Below are positions 53,863-62,536 of a DNA stretch of 64,000 nt, in pieces; positions within the stretch are counted from its first letter, which is position 1, and each line of letters begins with the position of its first letter. Below the pieces are notes generated by a model. That model was not told where the DNA came from. It saw only the letters and a list, made by a program, of their open reading frames with translations, and did not search any database. This stretch comes from Larkinella rosea. GTDB lineage: Bacteria > Bacteroidota > Bacteroidia > Cytophagales > Spirosomataceae. The stretch lies in contig NZ_RQJO01000007.1 of assembly GCF_003858635.1 (NCBI RefSeq), positions 1,985,941-2,049,940 of the forward strand, written 5' to 3'. The position numbers and the translations under genes were made by a program.

Positions 53863-54417
53863 ATGAAAAATCAAATTGTTTCTGTTGGTTCCGTATTTCC
53901 TGATTTCAAAAAACTGGCCGTAGTATCGCTGGAAAAAGGCAATGAGTTTTATGAAATATCGTCGGACGATCACAAGAATGCCGGTAAATGGCTGGTGATG
54001 TTCTGGTGGCCGAAAGACTTTACGTTTGTGTGCCCGACCGAAATCGCCGAATTCAACAACAAGTTCGAAGATTTCGCCGATCGTGATACGATTGTCATTG
54101 GCGCTTCCACCGACAGCGAATTTGTGCACCTGGCCTGGCGCAAAAACCACGACGACCTGCGTGGGCTCAAATTCCCGATGCTGGCGGACACCTCAAAATC
54201 ACTGGCCGAAGAACTGGGCATTCTGGAAGCCAACGAAAAAATCGCTTACCGCGTTACGTACATCGTTGATCCTCAAGGCATTGTTCGCTGGGTATCGGTT
54301 AACGACCTGTCGGTAGGCCGGAACGTCAATGAAGTGATCCGCGTTCTGGACGCCCTCCAAACCGACGAGCTTTGCCCCTGCAACTGGGTGAAAGGCGAAG
54401 AAACACTTAACGCATAA
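53863..54417 (+). CDS. ahpC: AhpC-type 2-Cys peroxiredoxin
   Basis: The 184-residue protein has the peroxidatic Cys57 in TFVCPTEIAEF, the supporting catalytic Thr/Arg region (AWRKNHDDLRGLKFPMLAD) and C-terminal resolving cysteines C171 and C173 in DELCPCNWVKGEETLNA. This C-terminal arrangement is that of the actinobacterial-type AhpC, which is reduced by AhpD instead of AhpF; an AhpD is encoded right after it. It reduces peroxides in the cytoplasm. Possible control by the OxyR-like regulator at the window end or by the leader dyad is speculative. Confidence 0.92.
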   Translation: MKNQIVSVGSVFPDFKKLAVVSLEKGNEFYEISSDDHKNAGKWLVMFWWPKDFTFVCPTEIAEFNNKFEDFADRDTIVIGASTDSEFVHLAWRKNHDDLRGLKFPMLADTSKSLAEELGILEANEKIAYRVTYIVDPQGIVRWVSVNDLSVGRNVNEVIRVLDALQTDELCPCNWVKGEETLNA

Positions 54418-54427
54418 TTTCAATTTG

Positions 54428-54513
54428 CGATTGTGTGAATGAGCGATTGTGTGAGTAAAGAAGCGTAATCTTCGATCAATTCACTCAATTGCTCATTTAC
54501 TTAATCACTCAAC
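54428..54513. repeat. Intergenic dyad between ahpC and ahpD
   Basis: The left arm (from 54428) and right arm (to 54513) are imperfect reverse complements built from GATTGTGTGAATGAG-like units. It is clearly related to the element at 4658-4741, so this is a dispersed family. It ends 4 bp before the ahpD start codon. Confidence 0.7.
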
Positions 54514-54517
54514 ACAT

Positions 54518-55108
54518 ATGACGACTACCGTTCAAAACGAAACCGTACTATCGCTGCTGACCAATCTGGGGTTGGACACATCGGCCAGTTATCCCGCGTT
54601 GGAGACGCTCGGACAGGTTGACCACCGGTACCTGCGCGACCTGAAAATCAATGTGGGTAATGTGCTGAACAGCAGCCAGAATCTATCAAAAAAGCACGCT
54701 TATTTGTTGGCTTTGTCAGTAGCGGCCAACGAAAAACACCAGCCACTGATCGACAGTTTTTCCAACATTGCCCGTCAGGAAGGTGCAACGGATGCCGAAA
54801 TTGCCGAAACGCTGGCCTGCACCTCGCTGTTGAGCACCAATAATATCTTTTATCGTTTCCGGCATTTCACCGGCAAGGAGTATTACCAGCAAACCCAGCC
54901 GGGCATTCGGATGAGCATCATGATGAACCCGGTTTTGGGAAAAGAATTTTTCGAACTGGTGAGCCTCGCGGTTTCCGCCGTGAATGGCTGCGAATTGTGC
55001 GTCCGTTCTCACGAGGAAAGTGTCCTGAAACACGGTGCCAGTGAAGCACGGGTGTTCGATGCCATTCGGCTGGCGTCCGTCATTAAAGGACTAATTACTG
55101 TCCTGTAA
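54518..55108 (+). CDS. ahpD: AhpD/CMD-family alkylhydroperoxidase
   Basis: The all-helical 196-residue protein has the AhpD redox motif C158-x-x-C161 with H165 in NGCELCVRSHEES, and the upstream conserved block SVAANEKHQPLIDS. AhpD accepts electrons from a dihydrolipoyl protein and passes them to AhpC, and is also weakly peroxidatic itself. Its location 100 bp after ahpC, with a hairpin between, indicates a shared transcript with possible differential expression. A strong terminator follows at 55155. Confidence 0.9.
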   Translation: MTTTVQNETVLSLLTNLGLDTSASYPALETLGQVDHRYLRDLKINVGNVLNSSQNLSKKHAYLLALSVAANEKHQPLIDSFSNIARQEGATDAEIAETLACTSLLSTNNIFYRFRHFTGKEYYQQTQPGIRMSIMMNPVLGKEFFELVSLAVSAVNGCELCVRSHEESVLKHGASEARVFDAIRLASVIKGLITVL

Positions 55109-55154
55109 AAGTACTTAGTAGCGGTTCATCAATAAAAATATACACTTCATCGAC

Positions 55155-55191
55155 AAACCTGCGGGGCTTTCGTGCATCGCAGGTTTTTTTT
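55155..55191 (+). terminator. Intrinsic terminator after ahpCD
   Basis: AAACCTGCG and CGCAGGTTT form a 9-bp stem with a 14-nt loop, followed by a run of T residues. It lies 46 bp after the ahpD stop. Confidence 0.85.
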
Positions 55192-55293
55192 GTTTGCCAA
55201 ATAATAAAACAAGTAACTTCCATCACCGCTTTCCAATTCCTTTTCAATAAGTTTACAGGGAATAATACCTAATCCCACTACAAAGACTATAGC

Positions 55294-56298
55294 ATGAAAA
55301 AAATCGTACGAATTTTGCTGATTTTTCTGGGTGTCGTTGTACTGCTGGCGGCCGGAGGAATCGGTTACCTCAAGATGGCGCTGCCCAATGTCGGACCAGC
55401 TCCCGAATTGACCATTAAGACCGACTCGGCCCAGGTTGCTCGCGGGCAATACCTGGCCAATCACGTTGCGGTTTGCGTCGACTGCCACTCGGAACGCAAC
55501 TGGGCGCTCCCCAGCGGGCCGATTATTCCCGGCACTGAAGGAAAAGGCGGTGAAGCCTTTACGCGCGAAATGGGCTTTCCGGGAAGCTATTACGCCCGAA
55601 ACATTACACCCGCCCACCTGAGCGGCTGGAGCGACGGCGAAATTTACCGCGCAATCACGACCGGGGTTAGCAAAGACGGTCATCCGTTGTTTCCGGTGAT
55701 GCCGTATCTGAACTTCGGTCAGACGGACCCCGACGATATCAAGGCGATCATTGCGTACCTGCGAACCCTGAAACCGATCGAGAACAAGTCGATTCCGAAC
55801 CCCGAATCGGATTTTCCGATGAGTCTGATCATCAACACCATCCCGACAAAAACCGAAGGAGTAAAACGCCCGGAGCCAGCCGACTCCGTTGCGTACGGCA
55901 AATATCTGGTGACCTTTGCCAGCTGTGGCGAATGCCACACGCCCGTCGACGACAAAGGGCAGCACCTGGCCGGTCTGGAGTTTGCCGGTGGTCGCGGGTT
56001 TCCGATGCCTACCGGAACGGTTCGCTCGTTGAATATAACCCCGGACCCAGAAACCGGCATTGGTTCCTGGACCAAACAAGCTTTTATTGATCGGTTTAAA
56101 GCCGCCATTCAGCCGAATTTCAAACACCCGGCGACGCTCGAACACGCGGAATTCAATACCATTATGCCCTGGACCATGTACGGCGGAATGAGCGAGCAGG
56201 ATCTGAGTGCCATTTTTGCGTATTTGAAAACGGTAAAACCAGTAAAAAATGCGGTTGTGAAATTCACGCCGAAAGGAAAAGAAGTCGCATCCCGCTAA
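55294..56298 (+). CDS. Membrane-anchored dihaem cytochrome c
   Basis: The 334-residue protein has an N-terminal membrane anchor (residues 4-27) and two c-type haem sites: C61-V-D-C64-H65 in VAVCVDCHSERNW and C211-G-E-C214-H215 in FASCGECHTPVDDKG. Candidate axial methionines are in FPVMPYLNFG and NTIMPWTMYGG. The two domains are homologous (MGFPGSYYARNITPAHLSGW and FPMPTGTVRSLNITPDPETG), as in the cytochrome subunits of membrane dehydrogenases, although no dehydrogenase is adjacent. It probably accepts electrons in the periplasm and passes them to an oxidase. Monocistronic: terminators flank both sides. Confidence 0.9.
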   Translation: MKKIVRILLIFLGVVVLLAAGGIGYLKMALPNVGPAPELTIKTDSAQVARGQYLANHVAVCVDCHSERNWALPSGPIIPGTEGKGGEAFTREMGFPGSYYARNITPAHLSGWSDGEIYRAITTGVSKDGHPLFPVMPYLNFGQTDPDDIKAIIAYLRTLKPIENKSIPNPESDFPMSLIINTIPTKTEGVKRPEPADSVAYGKYLVTFASCGECHTPVDDKGQHLAGLEFAGGRGFPMPTGTVRSLNITPDPETGIGSWTKQAFIDRFKAAIQPNFKHPATLEHAEFNTIMPWTMYGGMSEQDLSAIFAYLKTVKPVKNAVVKFTPKGKEVASR

Positions 56299-56313
56299 TC
56301 AAATCACTCTGTG

Positions 56314-56345
56314 AAGGCCCGTCCACAGGCGGGCCTTTGCCATTT
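56314..56345 (+). terminator. Intrinsic terminator after the cytochrome gene
   Basis: AAGGCCCG/CGGGCCTT stem with an 8-nt loop, 16 bp after the stop codon, followed by TGCCATTT. Confidence 0.75.
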
Positions 56346-56489
56346 CCAACCATCGGTTTTCCGGTTTCAGCCTTCCATCGTCCGGTTTTAAGTTATCGGT
56401 TCGGTTCTTCTCACTGCCGTTCAATCAAATAGTTAGTGAATTTCCCGGGAAAAACCCGACTATTGCGGGTGTTTACAGCACCTGAACCG

Positions 56490-57113
56490 ATGATCTACTC
56501 AATTGCACTTCTGGACGACCATCAGGTTGTACTTGAAAGCTTTGCGAATCTGCTCGCAACGTTTGACCGCGTCCGTGTAGTTGGGACAGCCAATGACCGT
56601 GCATCCTTGCTCGACATCCTGGATCATAACCCGGTTGATGTGCTGATAAGCGACCTCATCATGCCTTCGCTGAACAGTACGGAACTCATTCCCGTATTGA
56701 AAAGCCGGTACAAGAATCTGGCGGTGCTGGTGCTGTCCGGCTCCTACGACCCCGCCCTGGTCCGGCAGGTCATGCAGGCAGGCGCTAATGGGTACATGAC
56801 CAAAACCGCCGATAAATCCGAGCTTTTTGACGCCATTCTGGCCGTTGCGGCCGGTCGTCGACACATCGACAGCCGGGTGTTTTCGATGGAAGAAACCATA
56901 TCGAAACCGGTGGAAAGCAATCCATTGTCGGAGCGTGAATCCCAGATTGCCAGCCTGATTCTGGACGAATTGTCGAGCACGGAAATTGCCGATCGCCTGT
57001 TTATTTCGTTTAACACCGTGGAAACCCACCGCAAGCGGATTTACCAGAAACTGGGCGTAACAACCGCGCTGGGCCTGATGAAGTTCTGGCTGAAGCGGGG
57101 TACCATCAAATAA
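56490..57113 (+). CDS. NarL/FixJ-type response regulator, orphan
   Basis: I choose the ATG at 56490 (MIYSIALLDDHQVVLESFAN), which places the acidic pair D9/D10 correctly; an in-frame ATG at 56436 adds 18 residues of non-conserved leader. The receiver has phospho-acceptor D55 in VLISDLIMPS and K105 in YMTKTADKSE. The C-terminal LuxR helix-turn-helix is LSERESQIASLILDELSSTE then FISFNTVETHRKRIYQKLGV. The protein has 207 residues. No histidine kinase is adjacent. Downstream lie tandem operator-like palindromes and two small secreted peptides, which are candidate targets. Confidence 0.93.
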   Translation: MIYSIALLDDHQVVLESFANLLATFDRVRVVGTANDRASLLDILDHNPVDVLISDLIMPSLNSTELIPVLKSRYKNLAVLVLSGSYDPALVRQVMQAGANGYMTKTADKSELFDAILAVAAGRRHIDSRVFSMEETISKPVESNPLSERESQIASLILDELSSTEIADRLFISFNTVETHRKRIYQKLGVTTALGLMKFWLKRGTIK

Positions 57114-57308
57114 GGTACTGGCCTCTTTCACCCTGCTTTTGCTTTCCTACCAGATCCTGGTCAAAACCGCCATCCAATTCCGCTACCGGAGTCCCGATTT
57201 ACCTGGTCATCCTGCACCGTATTCGGATTCTCTTTCCCAAAACAATACGGCTTCATGAAGCGCCAAAACGGCGTTTAGCGCCGGAAAACCGACTGCTTTT
57301 CGTAAAAA

Positions 57309-57347
57309 TCACCGAATTCAGTGACACGAAATCACCTGATTCAGTGA
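57309..57347 (+). promoter_or_regulatory. Tandem palindromic operators upstream of small secreted peptide
   Basis: TCACCGAATTCAGTGA (57309-57324) and TCACCTGATTCAGTGA (57332-57347) are two near-palindromes whose starts are 23 bp apart. A TTTGC -7-like element lies at 57374-57378, downstream of them. The stretch from 57114 to 57308 holds no gene. Two-copy palindromes at this distance suit a dimeric regulator. Confidence 0.6.
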
Positions 57348-57424
57348 TTTTTATTCCTGGAAGAAACCGGAAATTTGCAGCAGTAAATAACACATACACA
57401 CCATACTTAAATACCATTGACGTT

Positions 57425-57763
57425 TTGAAAGCACGTAGTTTAGCCGCCGTATCCGTTACCGCCACGGTTTTACTGGCTTTGCCCCTGATACCCCATTCCC
57501 CACTTACAGACGACACTGCCTTTTTGTCAACATTCTACGGGGCCCAACCTCCGACCATTGTCATTCAGCAGTGCGACTGGTTCTCTCAAATTGATCGCGA
57601 ACCGTTCCCACGGTTGAACCAGGAAAACCTGTCCGACATCCGGGTTGCGCAGACCCCAACGTCTTCACTGAACACCGCCGTTTTCCGCGACCTGTGGCTG
57701 ATAGCCCGTTTGTATCCGGTTTACCAGACCGGGGCAACGATTTCCTGGTTGTTTATGCTCTGA
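57425..57763 (+). CDS. Small secreted protein, unknown
   Basis: I choose a TTG at 57425 because the GTG at 57344 sits inside the operator palindrome and no ATG is available. The resulting 112-residue product starts with KARSLAAVSVTATVLLALPL, a plausible Sec signal peptide, then a polar body (TIVIQQCDWFSQIDREPFPR). It ends WLFML. No family is recognised. It is followed 41 bp later by another small secreted peptide. The start is uncertain. Confidence 0.45.
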   Translation: MKARSLAAVSVTATVLLALPLIPHSPLTDDTAFLSTFYGAQPPTIVIQQCDWFSQIDREPFPRLNQENLSDIRVAQTPTSSLNTAVFRDLWLIARLYPVYQTGATISWLFML

Positions 57764-57804
57764 TGCCTGTTGAACCCACCCCATCTGACTTTGGTCTATT
57801 ACCT

Positions 57805-57939
57805 ATGAAGACTGTGATTATCTCGCTTTTCACCATTTTATGTGCATTAACCTGGCTCGGATTCGGCCAGATTGATCTTTCCGATCCGGACCAGGACGAC
57901 ATCACCTGGGATGAGATTGATGATGATTTGTGGCCTTAG
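57805..57939 (+). CDS. Small acidic secreted peptide, 44 residues
   Basis: The ATG at 57805 gives MKTVIISLFTILCALTWLGF, a clean signal peptide, followed by a short acidic mature part rich in Asp (IDLSDPDQDDITWDEIDDDL). Upstream in-frame residues to 57694 look unrelated. After cleavage about 25 residues would remain. Such peptides could bind a metal or act as a signal. The TonB-receptor gene follows 41 bp after. Confidence 0.5.
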   Translation: MKTVIISLFTILCALTWLGFGQIDLSDPDQDDITWDEIDDDLWP

Positions 57940-57980
57940 TAACCACTTACTACCTTTAGTAAATATAACATCTTCAATTT

Positions 57981-60875
57981 ATGATTGACTTATACAAAGT
58001 TAAAGCGGTCCTTCCCGGGCTAGTCTGTTTTTCCCTGCTCATAACGGGCGTGATGGCACAGGGAGTCCAGGGACGCATCACAAACGGAGCTTCGGGCGCG
58101 GCTATCCCGGGTGTCAGCATTGTGGTTTCGAATTCAACAACGGGTACCACCACAGACGAGAATGGTGCATATTCGTTGCCTTTGAGTGCGGGATCGCATA
58201 CACTCCGGTTCAGCTCGCTGGGCTTCGAAACCCGTAGCGTTTCGGTTCAGACCACCAACGAAAAACCGGTTGTGCTGGATGTAAGTATGCATGAATCCTC
58301 GTCCAGTCTGGACGAGGTAGTCGTGGTGGGTTCCCGGTCCCAAACCGCCCGTACCAACATCCAGACGCCCGTACCGGTCGACGTAATCGGAACAAAAGAG
58401 CTGAAAGCATTTGCGCAAACCGACATTTCACAGATTCTGAATTACGCAGCTCCTTCGTTTAACTCCAACCGGCAAACGGTTGCCGACGGAACGGACCATA
58501 TCGATCCGATATCGTTACGCGGGCTTGGCCCCGACCAGGTATTGGTGCTGGTCAACGGCAAACGCCGGCATACAACGGCACTGGTCAACATCAACGGCAC
58601 GTTCGGGCGCGGAACCGTCGGAACAGACCTGAACACCATTCCGGCTGCGGCCATCGAACGCATCGAGGTGTTGCGCGATGGCGCTGCGGCCCAATATGGC
58701 TCCGACGCCATTGCCGGGGTGATCAACCTTGTTTTGAAAAAAGAAACACCCTGGACGGCCAGTCTGCTCTACGGGCAACACGCATCGAACACGCTGGGAC
58801 GTTCCTTTGCCGACGGCCAGACTACCCAGTTTGATCTGAACAAAGGGTACAAAGTTGGAAGCCGGGGGTATATCAACATCGGGGCGCAATACCTCAATCG
58901 GGGTGCCACCAACCGCGGTGGCATCGACACCCGGCCCCTGCTGTACAGCGGTTTGCCAACGCGGGGAGCGAATGAGTCAGAGTCCGATTTTGTAAACCGC
59001 TACCGGGTGCTGAAAACCGACGACGACGCCAAAGCACAGGCGGCAGGCCTGGATCGGAACAACATGCTGGTCGGCAATTCGGCCATTCGGAATCTGGGCG
59101 TGCTGGCCAACGGCGCATTCGGGATTGGCAAAACCGCCGAGATGTATTTTCAGACCGGTTTTACCGACAAGCAGGGCAAAGCGGCTGGTTTTTACCGGAT
59201 TCCGTCGCAAAGTACCCAAATTGACCTGTCGATTTATCCAAACGGTTTTTTGCCAACCATCAATACGCGTGTGCAGGATGTTTCCTTTTCCGCCGGGGTT
59301 CGGGGGCAAGTGGGTGGCTGGCAGTTCGACCTGAGTAACACGTTTGGTCAAAACCGCATTCGTTTCGATATTACCAACACCGTCAATGCGTCGTTGCCCA
59401 CCGGCACCAGTCCAACCGGGTTTTATGCCGGAACGCTGCGGTTTGCCCAGAACACGGTCAATGCCGATGCCAGCAAACGGCACGAACTGAGCGGAGTAAT
59501 AACGGCCCTGAACACGGCTTTCGGTGCCGAATTCCGAATGGATTCGTACGAGATCCAGGCCGGGGAAGAGTTGTCTTATTCGTTCGGGCAACCGTCCAAA
59601 AACATTGAAGGTCGCAAAATCGGCACGTCGTTTACGGCCGCCGGAGCGCAGGTGTTTCCCGGTTTCAAACCGTCGAATGCCTTGTCCAAATCTCGCACCA
59701 ACACAGGTGTTTATGCCGATTTTGAAGCCGAATTTGGGCCCCGCTTGCTGCTGGGAGCGGCCGGGCGTTACGAAAATTACAGCGATTTTGGCGGTAATTT
59801 TTCCTACAAAGCTACGGGTCGTTACACGCTTTTCCGGGACATTTCCGTGCGGGGCGCATTGGCGACCGGTTTTCGGGCTCCGTCGTTACACCAGCGCTTC
59901 CTCAACAACGAAAGCACCCAGTTTGTCAACAACGTCCCGCGCCAGATTTTGACGGTTAATAACGACAACAGCGTGGTGCGGCAGTTCGGCGTTGGTTCGT
60001 TAAAACCGGAATTGACGAAGACCTACAGCCTTGGTTTGGTGGGGAAATTAGGGAAGGGCGTTACATTTTCGGTCGATGCGTACAAAATTCTCATCAAAGA
60101 CCGGATTGTTTTCTCCAGCCAGTTTGTGCGGGAAGCCGATCCTTCCGGTATTGTCAACACCATTTTAAATACCGTTGACCCGAACCAGCAAATCAACAGC
60201 GTTCAATTTTTTACCAATGCCATTTCGACCCGCACCCTGGGGCTGGACGTTGTGCTGACCGATCGCATCCGAATCGAAAAAAACAGCCTGACGCTGACGG
60301 CTGCGGCAAATTTCAACAATACGAAGGTAACTCAAATCAAAGGGTCTGATCAAATTGAAAAGAATGCCGATCTGTACGCCAAATTGTTCGACCGAACGGA
60401 AAAATCGCGGTTTGAGTCGTCAGTGCCGCGCAGCAAAATTAACCTGAGTGCCACTTATACCGCGGGAAGATGGGATTTTCTGCTGCGTACCGTGCGGTTT
60501 GGGAAAGTAACGTTTATCAGTACGACGGACCCATTCAACAACGATGGGACACCCCGGATGGTAGACGGCGTCCCGTATCCGACGGCCAATGACCAGACGT
60601 TTTCGGCCAAATGGATAACGGACATCACGGTTACTTACCGGTTTTTGAAAACCGTCTCGGCGAGTATTGGTGCCACCAATCTATTTGATGTATACCCCGA
60701 CCAGGCTTACATCAACCCCCGCAATAATGCAACCAATCTGTCGGGCGATCCCACCACCCGGTATTCCGGCAACCTTGACAACACCTCGAACGGGCGGTTT
60801 TTGTACAGTCGGGCGGTTACCCAGTTTGGGTTTAATGGGCGATTTTTGTTCGGCCGGGTAAACGTCAGTTTTTGA
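57981..60875 (+). CDS. TonB-dependent outer-membrane receptor without SusD partner
   Basis: The 964-residue protein has a signal peptide (ends GVMAQ), a carboxypeptidase-regulatory domain (QGRITNGASGAAIPGVSIVV), then a plug with SLDEVVVVGSRSQTARTNIQ, SLRGLGPDQVLVLVNGKRRH, TIPAAAIERIEVLRDGAAAQ and YGSDAIAGVINLVLKKETP. The barrel ends in FNGRFLFGRVNVSF. The arrangement is that of siderophore or vitamin receptors, not SusC: it lacks the SusC-specific plug signature and no susD follows. Substrate unknown. The 5' leader contains TACCTTTA, close to a -7 box. Confidence 0.93.
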   Translation: MIDLYKVKAVLPGLVCFSLLITGVMAQGVQGRITNGASGAAIPGVSIVVSNSTTGTTTDENGAYSLPLSAGSHTLRFSSLGFETRSVSVQTTNEKPVVLDVSMHESSSSLDEVVVVGSRSQTARTNIQTPVPVDVIGTKELKAFAQTDISQILNYAAPSFNSNRQTVADGTDHIDPISLRGLGPDQVLVLVNGKRRHTTALVNINGTFGRGTVGTDLNTIPAAAIERIEVLRDGAAAQYGSDAIAGVINLVLKKETPWTASLLYGQHASNTLGRSFADGQTTQFDLNKGYKVGSRGYINIGAQYLNRGATNRGGIDTRPLLYSGLPTRGANESESDFVNRYRVLKTDDDAKAQAAGLDRNNMLVGNSAIRNLGVLANGAFGIGKTAEMYFQTGFTDKQGKAAGFYRIPSQSTQIDLSIYPNGFLPTINTRVQDVSFSAGVRGQVGGWQFDLSNTFGQNRIRFDITNTVNASLPTGTSPTGFYAGTLRFAQNTVNADASKRHELSGVITALNTAFGAEFRMDSYEIQAGEELSYSFGQPSKNIEGRKIGTSFTAAGAQVFPGFKPSNALSKSRTNTGVYADFEAEFGPRLLLGAAGRYENYSDFGGNFSYKATGRYTLFRDISVRGALATGFRAPSLHQRFLNNESTQFVNNVPRQILTVNNDNSVVRQFGVGSLKPELTKTYSLGLVGKLGKGVTFSVDAYKILIKDRIVFSSQFVREADPSGIVNTILNTVDPNQQINSVQFFTNAISTRTLGLDVVLTDRIRIEKNSLTLTAAANFNNTKVTQIKGSDQIEKNADLYAKLFDRTEKSRFESSVPRSKINLSATYTAGRWDFLLRTVRFGKVTFISTTDPFNNDGTPRMVDGVPYPTANDQTFSAKWITDITVTYRFLKTVSASIGATNLFDVYPDQAYINPRNNATNLSGDPTTRYSGNLDNTSNGRFLYSRAVTQFGFNGRFLFGRVNVSF

Positions 60876-61017
60876 AGAATTTTAGTGCCATTGACCGGCA
60901 TCCACCGTAACGGGTTGCCGGTCATCAAAGAAAAGCGGAGTCCAGAAACCGCTCAAAAAACGGGGCGCAACCGAAAAGCCTGATGAGTAGGAAACCATAC
61001 ATAAACAACAAAAAACC

Positions 61018-61290
61018 ATGCCAAAGTACGTAATTGAACGAGAAATCCCCGGAGCCGGTAACTTGACTGCCGACCAGTTGAAAGGTATTTCGCAAACTTC
61101 CTGTGGGGTTCTCGATAAAATGGGACCACAAATTCAGTGGGTTCAAAGCTATGTCACGACCGATAAAATCTATTGTGTTTACAACGCTCCGAACGAAGAG
61201 ATGATCTACGAACACGCCCGGCAAGGCGGTTTTCCGGCCAACTCGGTCAGTAAAGTTTCCACGATTATCGACCCGACTACTGCCGAATAA
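61018..61290 (+). CDS. DUF4242 domain protein
   Basis: The 90-residue protein matches the DUF4242 pattern, with PKYVIEREIPGAGNLTADQL, WVQSYVTTDKIYCVYNAPNE and EHARQGGFPANSVSKVSTII. Family members are small ferredoxin-fold proteins; a streptomycete relative binds nickel, but no general function is established. It lies next to the OsmC gene on the same strand, 32 bp upstream of its start. Confidence 0.85.
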   Translation: MPKYVIEREIPGAGNLTADQLKGISQTSCGVLDKMGPQIQWVQSYVTTDKIYCVYNAPNEEMIYEHARQGGFPANSVSKVSTIIDPTTAE

Positions 61291-61322
61291 GTTCTTTGAT
61301 CAGTAGTTGTGTAAATTGCCGA

Positions 61323-61829
61323 ATGAAATCGGAAGAACTAAGAAGTCTGCAAGCTCCGCTGAAGGATCAGTACCGGGAACAACCGGAATCCGCTCTGATT
61401 ACGCTGAAGGCCGAAGGGCGGCTGGGCGAAGGCATTTCCTGCAAAGTAGAAACCGGCCGGGCAATAGCGGAGGCCGGTTTGCATCCGGCAACGGGCGGCA
61501 ACGGTTTGCTGGTTTGCTCGGGCGACATGCTGCTGGAAGCCCTGGTGGCCTGCGCCGGAGTAACCTTAGTAGCCGTCGCAACGGCCATTGGTGTCGAATT
61601 AAAAGGCGGAAGAATACGGGCCGAAGGTGACCTGGATTTCCGTGGAACGCTGGGCGTTGCAAAAGATGCGCCGGTTGGCTTTAAAAATATCCGCCTTTTT
61701 TTCGTGCTGGATACGAATGCGACGGAAGAACAGTTGCAATCTTTGGCGAAGCTGACCGAGCGGTATTGCGTCGTTTACCAGACATTGACCCGGGGCGTTT
61801 CCGTAGAAACTTCGTTTGACAGGCAATAA
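61323..61829 (+). CDS. OsmC/Ohr-family protein
   Basis: I choose the ATG at 61323 (MKSEELRSLQ); an in-frame TTG at 61296 is less likely. The 168-residue protein has the two conserved cysteines of this peroxidase family: C77 in EALVACAGVTL and a second in TERYCVVYQTL. GTLGVAKDAPVGFKNIRLFF is the usual central strand pair. OsmC proteins reduce organic hydroperoxides with thiols. Co-location with DUF4242 and, at a distance, AhpCD agrees with an oxidative-stress theme. A terminator shared with the convergent Uma2 gene follows. Confidence 0.85.
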   Translation: MKSEELRSLQAPLKDQYREQPESALITLKAEGRLGEGISCKVETGRAIAEAGLHPATGGNGLLVCSGDMLLEALVACAGVTLVAVATAIGVELKGGRIRAEGDLDFRGTLGVAKDAPVGFKNIRLFFVLDTNATEEQLQSLAKLTERYCVVYQTLTRGVSVETSFDRQ

Positions 61830-61881
61830 AGCACAGTGAACAGAAATTCATTTCAATGGCTTAGATGTGGGCCGTGAAATG

Positions 61882-61911
61882 AAAGGGGCCCGTCGTCTGG
61901 CGGGCCTTTTC
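61882..61911. terminator. Bidirectional terminator between OsmC and Uma2 genes
   Basis: GGCCCG/CGGGCC stem with an 8-nt loop, flanked by AAAGG on one side and CTTTTC on the other, between convergent genes. Confidence 0.8.
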
Positions 61912-62495
61912 TATTCCTGGTCTTCCTGAAGATCAACGCCGAGGTAAATCTCGCTCATCGGGATTTCCGCATCGACGGATTCCAGTCGGACAGTTTGTGA
62001 TAGTTTCCAATACGATGCAATCCGCCAGAGATCATCGTCTACTTTCGTAAATACATCGACCAAAATCTGATTTGGGATAATTTGAACGTATTGGCGAAAC
62101 GACGGTATTGGGCGGTATAACCTGAATTTCGCGCGTTTATCAAACCCTTTCGTTGATGGGGAGAAAACCTCAATAATCACAACCGGGTTGGTTGCCGCAT
62201 TCTTATGCATTTCACCCGTCTGTACTGGACCACAGATAATGCTGGCAGCGGGATAAACATATTGATTCTGAGAAATGGCAAGTGCCAGATCGGAATTATA
62301 AATTCGACCCGGTTTACCTTTCAGGTTATTCCCTAATTCGCGGGTTGTATTTGTGGCAATCAGGCTATGCTCCGGAGTTCCTCCCGCCATACCATAGATC
62401 TGGCCACCAACGTATTCGTATTTACTGTCCGATTCCTGAACCAGCGCAATGTACTCCTCGACCGTATAGCGAATTTTCTCGGCGATTGGCTCCAT
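61911..62495 (-). CDS. Uma2-family (DUF820) PD-(D/E)xK-fold protein, catalytic Asp absent
   Basis: The 194-residue protein has the family pattern: YTVEEYIALVQESDSKYEYV, GMAGGTPEHSLIATNTTREL and PVVIIEVFSPSTKGFDKRAK followed by FRLYRPIPSFRQYV. The usual catalytic aspartate of the vYPDvsvvCG motif is missing: here the run is VYPAASIICG, with two alanines. The later glutamate and lysine are retained. The fold is that of putative restriction-like nucleases, but this copy may be inactive. No toxin or mobile element is adjacent. Confidence 0.85.
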   Translation of the reverse strand: MEPIAEKIRYTVEEYIALVQESDSKYEYVGGQIYGMAGGTPEHSLIATNTTRELGNNLKGKPGRIYNSDLALAISQNQYVYPAASIICGPVQTGEMHKNAATNPVVIIEVFSPSTKGFDKRAKFRLYRPIPSFRQYVQIIPNQILVDVFTKVDDDLWRIASYWKLSQTVRLESVDAEIPMSEIYLGVDLQEDQE

Positions 62496-62536
62496 GAGGT
62501 ATTCGGTTCTGAAGCGAGTAAGTTACAGAAAAGTCG

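Noticed and set aside
55147-56145. Long antisense frame opposite the cytochrome gene
   Set aside because: The plus frame has two CxxCH haem sites and flanking terminators; the antisense product is rich in Arg and Phe without domains.
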